A stretch of 64,000 nt of DNA from Henriciella aquimarina. GTDB lineage: Bacteria > Pseudomonadota > Alphaproteobacteria > Caulobacterales > Hyphomonadaceae. The notes beneath the pieces are model-generated. The model did no database searches, was not told the DNA's origin, and saw only the letters and a list, made by a program, of their open reading frames with translations. Below, in pieces: positions 43,427 to 50,725 of this stretch (the stretch's first letter is position 1; every line of letters begins with the position of its first letter). Made by a program: the position numbers and the translations under genes. Location: contig NZ_NCST01000116.1 of NCBI RefSeq assembly GCF_002088975.1, positions 186,001 through 250,000 on the forward strand, in the 5' to 3' direction.

Positions 43427-44136
43427 TCGACCTCTCCGGCAGAGCGTGTCTCTACCGCAGTGTTGGCGTCGGCGACAGACTGTGACTGCGCTTGCACCTC
43501 CGATTCGGTGGCAAATTGCAGCTCCAGTTCGAAGGCCTCGAAGGGCGGGTTCTCCACACGGGTCTTGAAGCTGCCCCGGCGCCCGGCCGGGATCTGTTCC
43601 GGCGTCACCGGCGCGAAGGATTCCCCGATTGTCTTGCCGGCCTCGTCCAGCAGCAGCACGCGCACATAGGGCGCGCCGCGCTGGCGCCCGGACGTGTTCT
43701 CGACATCGCCGGTGATCTCGAGGATCGGCGTCGTCCCGTCGAAATAGCGCTCGGCCTCGGTCTCCAGGAATTCCAGGCCGAAGCGGTTCACTTCCAGGCC
43801 CGCCGCCTTGAAGGTCGCCGCCGATTGCGGCCAGACCTGCACCACGCGGTCGCGGAAAATCACACTGCCGGCGATGATCGCGCCGAACACACCGCCAACG
43901 ACCAGCCAGGCCATGACGGCGGCCGAGCGGCTGGCCCGGCGGCGGCGCTCGCGCACCTTTTCGCGGTAAGCTTCATGCGCCCCGGCAATCGGGCCGCGTG
44001 CGCCCTTGACCTCGCCTTCCGGGCCGACAAACCATGAATAGTCGCAGGCCGCGCACTTCACCGTGCGGCCCGATTCACCAATTGTGGAGTCATCGGCGAA
44101 ATACTGGGTCTCGCAGTTCGGACAGGTGAGGATCAT
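43423..44136 (-). CDS. Zinc-ribbon (MJ0042-type) membrane protein
   Basis: 237 residues. An N-terminal zinc ribbon (ILTCPNCETQYFADDSTIGE and CAACDYSWF, residues 1-36) precedes a basic linker. A single membrane helix (about 72-97) follows, then a periplasmic beta domain (about 100-215) with PILEITGDVENTSGRQRG. This layout is common in alphaproteobacteria as a family of unknown function. It is divergent from ftsE and coupled to hpt. Confidence 0.8.
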   Translation of the reverse strand: MILTCPNCETQYFADDSTIGESGRTVKCAACDYSWFVGPEGEVKGARGPIAGAHEAYREKVRERRRRASRSAAVMAWLVVGGVFGAIIAGSVIFRDRVVQVWPQSAATFKAAGLEVNRFGLEFLETEAERYFDGTTPILEITGDVENTSGRQRGAPYVRVLLLDEAGKTIGESFAPVTPEQIPAGRRGSFKTRVENPPFEAFELELQFATESEVQAQSQSVADANTAVETRSAGEVE

Positions 44137-44202
44137 GGCTTGGACAATCGCGCAATTCGCTGTGATAGTCGATTAGAGCCTTGCAGGATTGAAAGGTCGT
44201 TA

Positions 44203-44916
44203 ATGAACCGTTTCAGACCGGACACAGCCGACGAACCGGCCGTTGAGCTCAATGGCGTCTCCCTGCGCTATGACACCGCCGATGACGTGTTGAGCGACAT
44301 CGATTTGCGCCTGAAGCCGGGCACCTTCACCTTCCTGACAGGCGCTTCCGGGGCGGGCAAGTCTTCCCTGCTGAAGCTGCTTTATCTCGCCCATGCGCCC
44401 ACCCAGGGCGAGGTTCACCTGTTCGGCCTGCGCACCAGCGCCTTGTCACGCAAGCAGCTCTCGGCGCTTCGCCGGCGCATCGGGGTCGTCTTCCAGGATT
44501 TCCGCCTGCTGGACCATCTGACCGCCTTCGAGAATGTCTCCCTGCCGCTGCGCGTTTCGGGCCAGAAGCCCGGCACCTATCGCGAGGAAGTTGTGGATCT
44601 CCTGCGCTGGGTCGGCCTGGGCGAGCGCATGCACGCCCTGCCGCAATCGCTCTCGGGCGGCGAGCAGCAGCGCCTCTCCATCGCCCGCGCCCTCATCAAC
44701 AAGCCGGACCTGCTGATCGCCGACGAGCCGACCGGCAATGTCGACCCGGAGATGGGCAAACGCATCTTCCGGCTGTTCGTCGAACTCAACCGACGGCTCG
44801 GCACGACCATCATCATCGCCACCCATGACCTCAGCCTGATCCGCGAATTCGACGCGCCCGTCATGCGCCTCCAGCATGGCCTGCTCGTGCGCGATGTGGA
44901 ACACCAGAGCGCCTGA
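44203..44916 (+). CDS. ftsE: Cell division ATP-binding protein FtsE
   Basis: 237 residues, a stand-alone ABC ATPase. Walker A is TGASGAGKSSLLKL, signature LSGGEQQRLSIARAL, Walker B LLIADEPTGNVDPE. With FtsX it transmits ATP hydrolysis across the membrane to cell-wall hydrolases at the division site. The true start is ATG 44203 with AAGG upstream. The ftsX start shares a base with its stop (TGATG). An EnvC-like activator is encoded 6.6 kb upstream. Confidence 0.94.
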   Translation: MNRFRPDTADEPAVELNGVSLRYDTADDVLSDIDLRLKPGTFTFLTGASGAGKSSLLKLLYLAHAPTQGEVHLFGLRTSALSRKQLSALRRRIGVVFQDFRLLDHLTAFENVSLPLRVSGQKPGTYREEVVDLLRWVGLGERMHALPQSLSGGEQQRLSIARALINKPDLLIADEPTGNVDPEMGKRIFRLFVELNRRLGTTIIIATHDLSLIREFDAPVMRLQHGLLVRDVEHQSA

Positions 44917-45785
44917 TGTCGAAGCCCACTCCCCTCCTGCCGGAAAGCGATGCCCGGGAAGCCGCCCTCTTCTTCGTTGTGGCTGCCCTCTGCTTTCTCG
45001 CCGTTCTGGCCACGCTGACCGCGCGTGGCACCTACACCGCCGCGCATGCCTGGTCGGCCCAGGTCGAGGGCGAGATGACGGTACGCCTGAAGGACACAGA
45101 CCGGCGGGGCGCGGAAGATGCCGCCTCCATCGTGCGCGGGCTCGATGGCATCCGCTCGTCCAGCGTGCTGAGCCAGGAGGAACTGAACAGGCTGCTCGCA
45201 CCAAGCTTCGGGCCCGGCGGCATCCCGGCCGGCGTGCCCATGCCCATCCTGATCGCGGTTGAGACCACACAGGACGCGCCGGCCGAGGCCGGGGTCGTCA
45301 CCGCCGCGCTCACCGACGCCGGCTTTAACGCCACCGCCGAATCGCATGCCGACTATGCCTCCGAGGTGCAGCGCGCGCTTGGCACGCTGCGCATTGCGGC
45401 CATCGGCATCGTCGTCCTGCTGACGGCCACCGCCATCGCCGTCATCGCCTTTGCCACCCATGCCGCCCTCTTGGCGCGCCGCGACATTGTCGACGTGCTG
45501 CATCTCGCGGGCGCGGAAGACCGCTTCATCGCGAGCCTGTTCGAACGCCGCTTCTGGACGCTCGGCCTGAAAGCGGGCTCGGCCGGATCGCTCGTCGCCC
45601 TGGCCGTCACCGCGATGATCGTCTTTTCCGCCCAGAGCGCCGGGACGCAGAGCCAGCTCCTGCCGCAGCTCTCGCTCGACTTCTGGGACCTGGTCATCCT
45701 CGCCGTCACCCCGGTCGGCGCCGGGCTCGCCGCACGCTGGGCGGCTGGCGGCACCGTCAATCATTCCCTGAAATCGGTTCTATGA
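44916..45785 (+). CDS. ftsX: Cell division protein FtsX
   Basis: 289 residues. Membrane helix 1 (about 18-40) is followed by an extracellular domain (about 45-160). Helices 2-4 follow, and a Lys/Arg/Asp loop RRDIVDVLHLAGAEDRFIAS is typical of FtsX. It is the membrane partner of FtsE. The 3' end overlaps plsC by four bases (ATGA). Confidence 0.9.
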   Translation: MSKPTPLLPESDAREAALFFVVAALCFLAVLATLTARGTYTAAHAWSAQVEGEMTVRLKDTDRRGAEDAASIVRGLDGIRSSSVLSQEELNRLLAPSFGPGGIPAGVPMPILIAVETTQDAPAEAGVVTAALTDAGFNATAESHADYASEVQRALGTLRIAAIGIVVLLTATAIAVIAFATHAALLARRDIVDVLHLAGAEDRFIASLFERRFWTLGLKAGSAGSLVALAVTAMIVFSAQSAGTQSQLLPQLSLDFWDLVILAVTPVGAGLAARWAAGGTVNHSLKSVL

Positions 45786-46534
45786 ACACGTTGCGTTCCA
45801 TTCTTTTCGTGATCTGGCTCTATGGCGGGATGGCCGTGATCGGGATTGCCGCCCTGCCGACCATGCTGCTGCCGCGCCGCTTCGCCAGCGCCGCCATCGG
45901 GCTCTATGCGCAATATATCCGCCTCGGCCTGTGGCTGCTCTGCGGGGTGCGGGTGAAGCTGCGCGGGCGCGAGCACATTCCCGACGGCCCACTGCTGATC
46001 GCCGGCAAGCACCAGGCGATGCTGGACGTCTTCATTCCCTTCATCCTGTTCCGCGATCCGGCCGTCATCATGAAGCGCGAACTGCTCTGGTATCCGGCGC
46101 TGGGCTGGTATGCGCTGAAGACGAAGATGATCGCCATCGACCGGGCCGGCACGTCGAAGACGCTGAAAATGATGATCCGGCAGGGCAAGAGCTGCGTCGA
46201 GGATGGCCGCCAGATCCTCATCTATCCGGAAGGCACGCGCACAAAGCCCGGCCACCCGGCCGACTACAAGTCCGCCGGGCTGAGCGCGCTCTACAATGCG
46301 CTCGAAGTGCCCGTCGTGCCGCTGGCGACGAATTCCGGCCTTTGCTGGCCGGCACGCGGGCTGACCCGCCGGCCCGGCCTTGTCGTCTACGAAGCCCAGC
46401 CTCCCATTCCCGCCGGCCTGCCCCGCAAGGAATTCTTCGCAAAGCTGCAGGCGGAGCTGGAAGAAAGCTCCGAACGCCTGCTGGACGAAGGCCTCGCCGC
46501 CCAGGGGCGCACACGCGAAGACCTTGCGCCATGA
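45782..46534 (+). CDS. plsC: 1-acyl-sn-glycerol-3-phosphate acyltransferase
   Basis: 250 residues. One or two N-terminal membrane helices (about 5-55) are followed by acyltransferase motifs LIAGKHQAMLDVFIPF (HxxxxD), AIDRAG and ILIYPEGTRTKPG. It adds the second acyl chain to make phosphatidic acid. It is coupled to ftsX upstream and to a DNA glycosylase downstream, giving an ftsE-ftsX-plsC-glycosylase operon. Confidence 0.92.
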   Translation: MNTLRSILFVIWLYGGMAVIGIAALPTMLLPRRFASAAIGLYAQYIRLGLWLLCGVRVKLRGREHIPDGPLLIAGKHQAMLDVFIPFILFRDPAVIMKRELLWYPALGWYALKTKMIAIDRAGTSKTLKMMIRQGKSCVEDGRQILIYPEGTRTKPGHPADYKSAGLSALYNALEVPVVPLATNSGLCWPARGLTRRPGLVVYEAQPPIPAGLPRKEFFAKLQAELEESSERLLDEGLAAQGRTREDLAP

Positions 46535-47181
46535 GCGGGCCGGACCCGGACACGCTGCACGAGGCCTGCACCTGGCTCAGCGCGCGTGACACAGCGCTTG
46601 CCCGCGCCTTCGAGGGCATCGGCGTGCCACAATGGCGGGTGGGGGCACCCGACTATGCCGTCATCGCCCGCATGATCGCCTTTCAGCAGATCACGACCAA
46701 GGCGGCGGCCAGCATCTGGGGGCGTGTCGAGACGGCCCTCGGCGAGGTCTGCACCGATGCCGTGCTCGGCGCCGACGAGGAGACGCTGCGCGCCTGCGGC
46801 CTGTCGCGCCCGAAGATCCGCCACCTACGCTCCATCGCAGACGCCATCCACACGGGCGCGCTGGATCTCGCCCGCGTGCATGGGGCCGACATGGAGGCCG
46901 CGCGCAAGGAACTGGTCGCGGTGAAGGGCATCGGCCCGTGGACCGCCGATCTCTTCCTGCTCTCCTGCGGCCGGCTCGACGCCTTCCCGCAAGGCGATGT
47001 CGGCCTGATGGAATCCTACCGCCTGCTGAGCGAAGCCGAAGCGCGCCACGAGGCAAAGGCGTTCACCGCGCTCGCCGATGCCTGGCGGCCCTATCGCGGT
47101 GTCGCCGCCCACCTGCTCTGGGGCTGGATCAATGCCGAACGCGAAAAAGCCTATGCCGCCGACGGGGGCGGGCGCGCCTGA
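46531..47181 (+). CDS. DNA-3-methyladenine glycosylase, HhH-GPD (AlkA-like)
   Basis: 216 residues from ATG 46531. The helix-hairpin-helix GPD motif VKGIGPWTADLFLLSCGR is followed by the catalytic Asp in AFPQGDVGLMESY. The N-terminal AlkA domain is missing, so it is a compact glycosylase. It removes alkylated bases in base-excision repair. Its start overlaps the plsC stop (ATGA). A longer frame on this strand is an out-of-frame reading of plsC. Confidence 0.9.
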   Translation: MSGPDPDTLHEACTWLSARDTALARAFEGIGVPQWRVGAPDYAVIARMIAFQQITTKAAASIWGRVETALGEVCTDAVLGADEETLRACGLSRPKIRHLRSIADAIHTGALDLARVHGADMEAARKELVAVKGIGPWTADLFLLSCGRLDAFPQGDVGLMESYRLLSEAEARHEAKAFTALADAWRPYRGVAAHLLWGWINAEREKAYAADGGGRA

Positions 47182-47355
47182 ATCCGCAACAGCTATAGGC
47201 GAAGGCGGGGGAAATGACTCCAGAGACTAGCCAAAGCCGGAAACTGTCATAAACTCGTTGTCGGGAATCACTAAAGATACCCGCGAATCGATGGAGGTGC
47301 GTGTTCACTAACGAGGCACTCAGACCATTGTGCAGGACCGTGGGAGGGCTGAAAG

Positions 47356-47919
47356 ATGCCTGAAGTCCTGACGAGCCCGCCCCAGGGCCGGCCAGCTCTC
47401 GTTTTGAATGCGGATTTCCGCCCGCTCTCCTATTATCCGCTGTCACTCTGGTCCTGGCAGGACGTCGTGAAGGCCGTCTTCCTCGACCGCGTCGACATCA
47501 TCGCGGAATATGACACCATCGTGCGCTCTCCGAGCTTCGAGATGCGCCTGCCATCGGTTATCGCGCTGCGCGAATTCGTGCACCAGGACCGCTCGCCGGC
47601 CTTTACCCGCTTCAACGTCTTCCTGCGCGACGGCTTCAAATGCGTCTATTGCGGGCGCCCGGACGACCTGACCTTCGACCATGTCATCCCGCGCTCGAAG
47701 GGCGGGCGCACAAGCTGGACCAATATCGCCACGGCCTGTTCGCCCTGCAATCTGAAGAAGGGCGGGCGCATGCCCGACGAGTCCGGCATGATCCCGAACC
47801 GCAAGCCTGTCCGCCCGTCCAATTACCAGCTGCAGGAGATCGGCCGGCGCTTCCCGCCAAACTTCCTGCACGAGACCTGGATGGACTATCTCTACTGGGA
47901 CGTCGAACTCGAGGCATAG
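47356..47919 (+). CDS. HNH endonuclease family protein
   Basis: 187 residues. An N-terminal domain with ALVLNADFRPLSYYPLSLWS precedes an HNH core: CVYCGRPDDLTFDHVIPRSK, then NIATACSPCNLKKGGR, with the His pair and zinc-binding Cys pairs. This type is widespread in bacteria as a stand-alone protein of unknown role; its substrate may be DNA or RNA. GGGAGGG lies before the ATG. It is flanked by a 174-base gap upstream and a bidirectional hairpin downstream. Confidence 0.88.
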   Translation: MPEVLTSPPQGRPALVLNADFRPLSYYPLSLWSWQDVVKAVFLDRVDIIAEYDTIVRSPSFEMRLPSVIALREFVHQDRSPAFTRFNVFLRDGFKCVYCGRPDDLTFDHVIPRSKGGRTSWTNIATACSPCNLKKGGRMPDESGMIPNRKPVRPSNYQLQEIGRRFPPNFLHETWMDYLYWDVELEA

Positions 47920-47951
47920 AAAAGCCCCGCAACCGGTCTCGACTGCGGGGC
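47920..47951 (-). terminator. Terminator for the exported protein gene, also after the HNH gene
   Basis: GCCCCGCA (47924-47931) pairs with TGCGGGGC (47944-47951). On the minus strand TTTT follows, so it ends the gene at 47979-48329. It lies directly after the HNH stop, so it may serve both. Confidence 0.8.
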
Positions 47952-47978
47952 CAATCCTGTCAGCTTTGCTGCTGGCGC

Positions 47979-48329
47979 CTAGTAGCTGGTATCGTCCTCG
48001 TCGAGCGTGTCGACATCCTCGACCGCTTCGGGGCCGACTTTCCTGAGCTGCTCCATTTCATATTGCGTCAGCGGCGTGCCGTTCACGGTGGGCTTGTCCT
48101 GCGCCTGATCGCGGGCACCGGCCAGATCGTCTTGCTGGCCAGCCTGACCGTCCAGCGCGCCGTAACGCTGGCTGGCATCGCCACGGTCGCTTGCATACGG
48201 ACCGCCCTGGGCGTTGGTGTTGGCCTGCACCTCGGTGCTGGCTTCGGATTGGGCGCCATAGCCTTGTGCGATGGCCGGGGTGGCCGCAAGCGCCATGGCT
48301 GCTGTTGCGGTCATCAGAACCTTTTTCAT
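47979..48329 (-). CDS. Small exported protein, EcfG-type stress promoter
   Basis: 116 residues. A clean signal peptide (KKVLMTATAAMALAATPAIA, then Gln) is followed by a polar, Gln/Asp/Ala-rich mature chain with no Cys, ending in an acidic cluster (EDVDTLDEDDTSY). The function is not recognised. A GGAAC-N17-CGTT promoter lies at 48389-48364, 35 bases upstream. The signal peptide is nearly the same as in the next gene, suggesting a shared origin or fused export module. Confidence 0.78.
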   Translation of the reverse strand: MKKVLMTATAAMALAATPAIAQGYGAQSEASTEVQANTNAQGGPYASDRGDASQRYGALDGQAGQQDDLAGARDQAQDKPTVNGTPLTQYEMEQLRKVGPEAVEDVDTLDEDDTSY

Positions 48330-48363
48330 GGCAAACTCCTCATATCGTCGTCTCTGGCGGTGC

Positions 48364-48389
48364 AACGGGTGCCCGCGCCCTGATGTTCC
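48364..48389 (-). promoter_or_regulatory. EcfG-type promoter for the gene at 47979-48329
   Basis: Reading the minus strand, GGAAC (48389-48385) and CGTT (48367-48364) are 17 bases apart. This matches the alphaproteobacterial general-stress sigma factor consensus. The start codon is 34 bases downstream of the -10. Confidence 0.75.
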
Positions 48390-48418
48390 AAAGCGCCGGG
48401 CCCAGCCCTCCGGACGAG

Positions 48419-48450
48419 AAAAACCCCGCCAGCCAAACAGGCCCGCGGGG
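48419..48450 (-). terminator. Terminator of the acidic exported protein gene
   Basis: CCCCGC (48424-48429) pairs with GCGGGG (48445-48450). A run of five T follows on the minus strand (48423-48419). It separates the two stress genes. Confidence 0.75.
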
Positions 48451-48476
48451 CTTTCTTCCGGATTGACCAGAAAGGT

Positions 48477-48917
48477 CTAGTCCGGGGTATCGGTTTCGAC
48501 TTCGACGTCGGTGTCGGTTTCACCTTCGACCGATACGTCGGCATCCGGCGTATCAGGCGTCTTGACGTCCACTTCGACATCGGCGCCGGTATTCAGATCG
48601 GAATCAGCGGCCGCATCGGCTTCATTCTCGTAATACTCGCCACCCATACCGGTTTCGGCTTCGGTCTCGACGTCGGTATTGGCTTCCATTTCCGTGTCGG
48701 AGGCCCAATCAGATGCTTCGTCGGTTTTCTTCTCGACGTCCGTTTCGACCTTGGTGGTCACGTCAGCACCGGTTTCGGCTGCCGTTTCCGGAATGTCGGT
48801 GGTCACTTCGGTGCTCGAGGTCACATCACCGGTCGCTTCGCCATCGACAACCTGGGCAAAAGCCGGCGTTGCGGCAAAGGCCATAGCGGCGGTGGCGGTC
48901 AACAGTGCACGTTTCAT
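48477..48917 (-). CDS. Highly acidic exported protein, EcfG-type stress promoter
   Basis: 146 residues. The signal peptide KRALLTATAAMAFAATPAFA (then Gln) matches that of the neighbouring gene. The mature chain of about 124 residues has 41 Asp or Glu, four Lys, no Arg and no Cys, with repeated Asp/Glu-Val-Glu-Thr-like steps (TDVETEAETG, GETDTDVEVE). It is probably disordered and exported to the periplasm or outside. Metal or cation binding is a possibility, not shown. A GGAAC-N17-CGTT promoter lies at 48978-48953. No function is recognised. Confidence 0.78.
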   Translation of the reverse strand: MKRALLTATAAMAFAATPAFAQVVDGEATGDVTSSTEVTTDIPETAAETGADVTTKVETDVEKKTDEASDWASDTEMEANTDVETEAETGMGGEYYENEADAAADSDLNTGADVEVDVKTPDTPDADVSVEGETDTDVEVETDTPD

Positions 48918-48952
48918 GGCAGTCTCCTTTTCAGCGTTCTGCTGACCCAACC

Positions 48953-48978
48953 AACGGGGGGCCTAAGCGGGACGTTCC
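48953..48978 (-). promoter_or_regulatory. EcfG-type promoter for the gene at 48477-48917
   Basis: Reading the minus strand, GGAAC (48978-48974) and CGTT (48956-48953) are 17 bases apart, as in the neighbour. The start codon is 35 bases downstream. Two such promoters at almost equal distances support co-regulation. Confidence 0.78.
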
Positions 48979-49056
48979 AAGAAATGCGTTAAATCCCGGA
49001 CAGGGTCAGGTAGCGCCCTGATTCAGATCAGTTTTTATTTTCCAAGAGAAGAGGCT

Positions 49057-49093
49057 CAAAAAAGAAAGGCCCCACGGGCAAACCATGGGGCCT
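49057..49093 (-). terminator. Terminator of the sucC-odhB operon
   Basis: AGGCCCCA (49067-49074) pairs with TGGGGCCT (49086-49093). On the minus strand it is followed by TTCTTTTTT, a good T-tract. Confidence 0.88.
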
Positions 49094-49132
49094 CATCCAT
49101 CTTGTCATGTCCGTCCGCCAGACGGGCGCAAT

Positions 49133-50695
49133 CTAGACTTCCAGCAGCAGACGCTCCGGATCTTCGAGAGCTTCCTTCACGCGCACCAGGAAGGTGACGG
49201 CTTCCTTGCCGTCGACGATGCGGTGGTCGTAGGAGAGCGCCAGATACATCATCGGGCGGATCTTCACCTCGCCATTGATGGCGACCGGGCGCTGCTCGAT
49301 GCGGTGCATGCCGAGCACGCCGGATTGCGGGGGGTTGAGGATCGGCGTCGACATCAGCGAGCCATAGATGCCGCCATTCGTGATGGTGAAGGTGCCACCC
49401 TGCATGTCGGCAATCGACAGTGAGCCGTCGCGCGCCTTCTTGCCAAGGTCGCCAATGCCCTTCTCGACTTCGGCAATGGAAAGCTCGTCACAGTCACGCA
49501 CCACCGGCACGACAAGGCCTTTGTCGGTGCCGACCGCGATGCCCATATCGTAATGGTTCTTGTAAATGATGTCGGTGCCGTCGATCTCGGCATTCACCGC
49601 CGGGATTTCCTGCAGCGCACTGACACAGGCCTTCACGAAGAAGCCCATGAAGCCGAGCTTCACGCCATGCTTCTCGAGGAAGGCATCCTTGTAGCGTTTG
49701 CGCAGGTCCATCACCGCCGTCATGTCCACATCGTTGAATGTGGTCAGCATGGCGGCCGTGTCCTGGGCCTCTTTCAGGCGCCGGGCGATGGTCTGGCGCA
49801 GGCGCGTCATCTTCACGCGCTCTTCGCGCGGGCCGATATCCCGTTGCGGCTTGGCCTGCTGCGGCTGCTGGCTGCCGCCGGACTGGGCGGCCTTGTTCAC
49901 AAACTCCAGCGCATCGGCCTTGGTGGCGCGGCCTTCGCGGCCCGAACCCGGAATCTCCTGCGGGTTCACACCGGCTTCCGACGAGATGCGACGAACCGAC
50001 GGAGAGACCGGACGGTCTTCCTGGCCCGAGGCCGAAACACCGGTTTCCGCCGGGGTTTGCGTCGTCGGCGCGCCTTCGGTCACGCGGGCTTCCTTGGCCA
50101 CACCGGCCCCGCCGCTGGCGCCTTGGCTGATACGGGCGATGACCGTGCCCGGCTCGACCGTGTCGCCGGCGCTGACCAGCCATTCGGCAATCGTGCCATC
50201 GGCGCTGGCCGGCACTTCAAGGGCGACCTTGTCGGTCTCGATCTCGGCGATGGTCTCGTCTTTGGAGACGCTGTCGCCGACCTGTTTCAGGAACTCGCCG
50301 ATCGTGCCTTCGGTGACACTCTCGCCCATGGCCGGCACGGCCACATCGACGAGCTTGCCGCCGCCGGAGCCGCCAGCCGTCGCTTGCTTGGGCGCTTCTT
50401 CGGTTTTTGCGGCCTTCTCAGCCTTGGCATCGCCATTGCCGGATTTCGCGCCGGCCCCGCTGCCACTGCCGAGACGGCCCAGCACGGCACCGATCTCGAC
50501 GGTGTCGCCTTCATTGGCGACGATTTCAGACAGCGTACCATCTGCCGTAGCGGCAACCTCGACTGAAACCTTATCGGTTTCCAGTTCGACCAGAACCTCA
50601 TCCTTCGAGACCGTGTCCCCGGCCTTCTTCAGCCACTGGCCGACGGTCGCCTCTGTGACGCTTTCGCCGAGCTGCGGCACGATAATGTCAGTCAT
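49133..50695 (-). CDS. odhB: Dihydrolipoyllysine succinyltransferase (2-oxoglutarate dehydrogenase E2), two lipoyl domains
   Basis: 520 residues. Two lipoyl domains (about 1-78 and 113-190) each carry a lipoylated Lys in ETDK(V): [11 protein letters not shown] and [11 protein letters not shown]. Many 2-oxoglutarate E2 proteins have one. A peripheral subunit-binding domain (about 230-265, [18 protein letters not shown]) and the succinyltransferase core follow, ending with catalytic His and Asp in [14 protein letters not shown]. It transfers succinyl to CoA. It is the last gene of the operon. Confidence 0.95.
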   Translation of the reverse strand: MTDIIVPQLGESVTEATVGQWLKKAGDTVSKDEVLVELETDKVSVEVAATADGTLSEIVANEGDTVEIGAVLGRLGSGSGAGAKSGNGDAKAEKAAKTEEAPKQATAGGSGGGKLVDVAVPAMGESVTEGTIGEFLKQVGDSVSKDETIAEIETDKVALEVPASADGTIAEWLVSAGDTVEPGTVIARISQGASGGAGVAKEARVTEGAPTTQTPAETGVSASGQEDRPVSPSVRRISSEAGVNPQEIPGSGREGRATKADALEFVNKAAQSGGSQQPQQAKPQRDIGPREERVKMTRLRQTIARRLKEAQDTAAMLTTFNDVDMTAVMDLRKRYKDAFLEKHGVKLGFMGFFVKACVSALQEIPAVNAEIDGTDIIYKNHYDMGIAVGTDKGLVVPVVRDCDELSIAEVEKGIGDLGKKARDGSLSIADMQGGTFTITNGGIYGSLMSTPILNPPQSGVLGMHRIEQRPVAINGEVKIRPMMYLALSYDHRIVDGKEAVTFLVRVKEALEDPERLLLEV

Positions 50696-50725
50696 GTCTA
50701 GTCCGTTTCGTTCCTGAAAGTCTGA

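Noticed and set aside
45931-46530. N-terminal extension of the DNA glycosylase
   Set aside because: It is plsC read out of frame; ATG 46531 overlaps the plsC stop in the ATGA pattern used throughout this operon.
47182-47355. tRNA or small RNA gene in the 174-base gap before the HNH gene
   Set aside because: No cloverleaf, no CCA end and no strong hairpin with a T-run were found.
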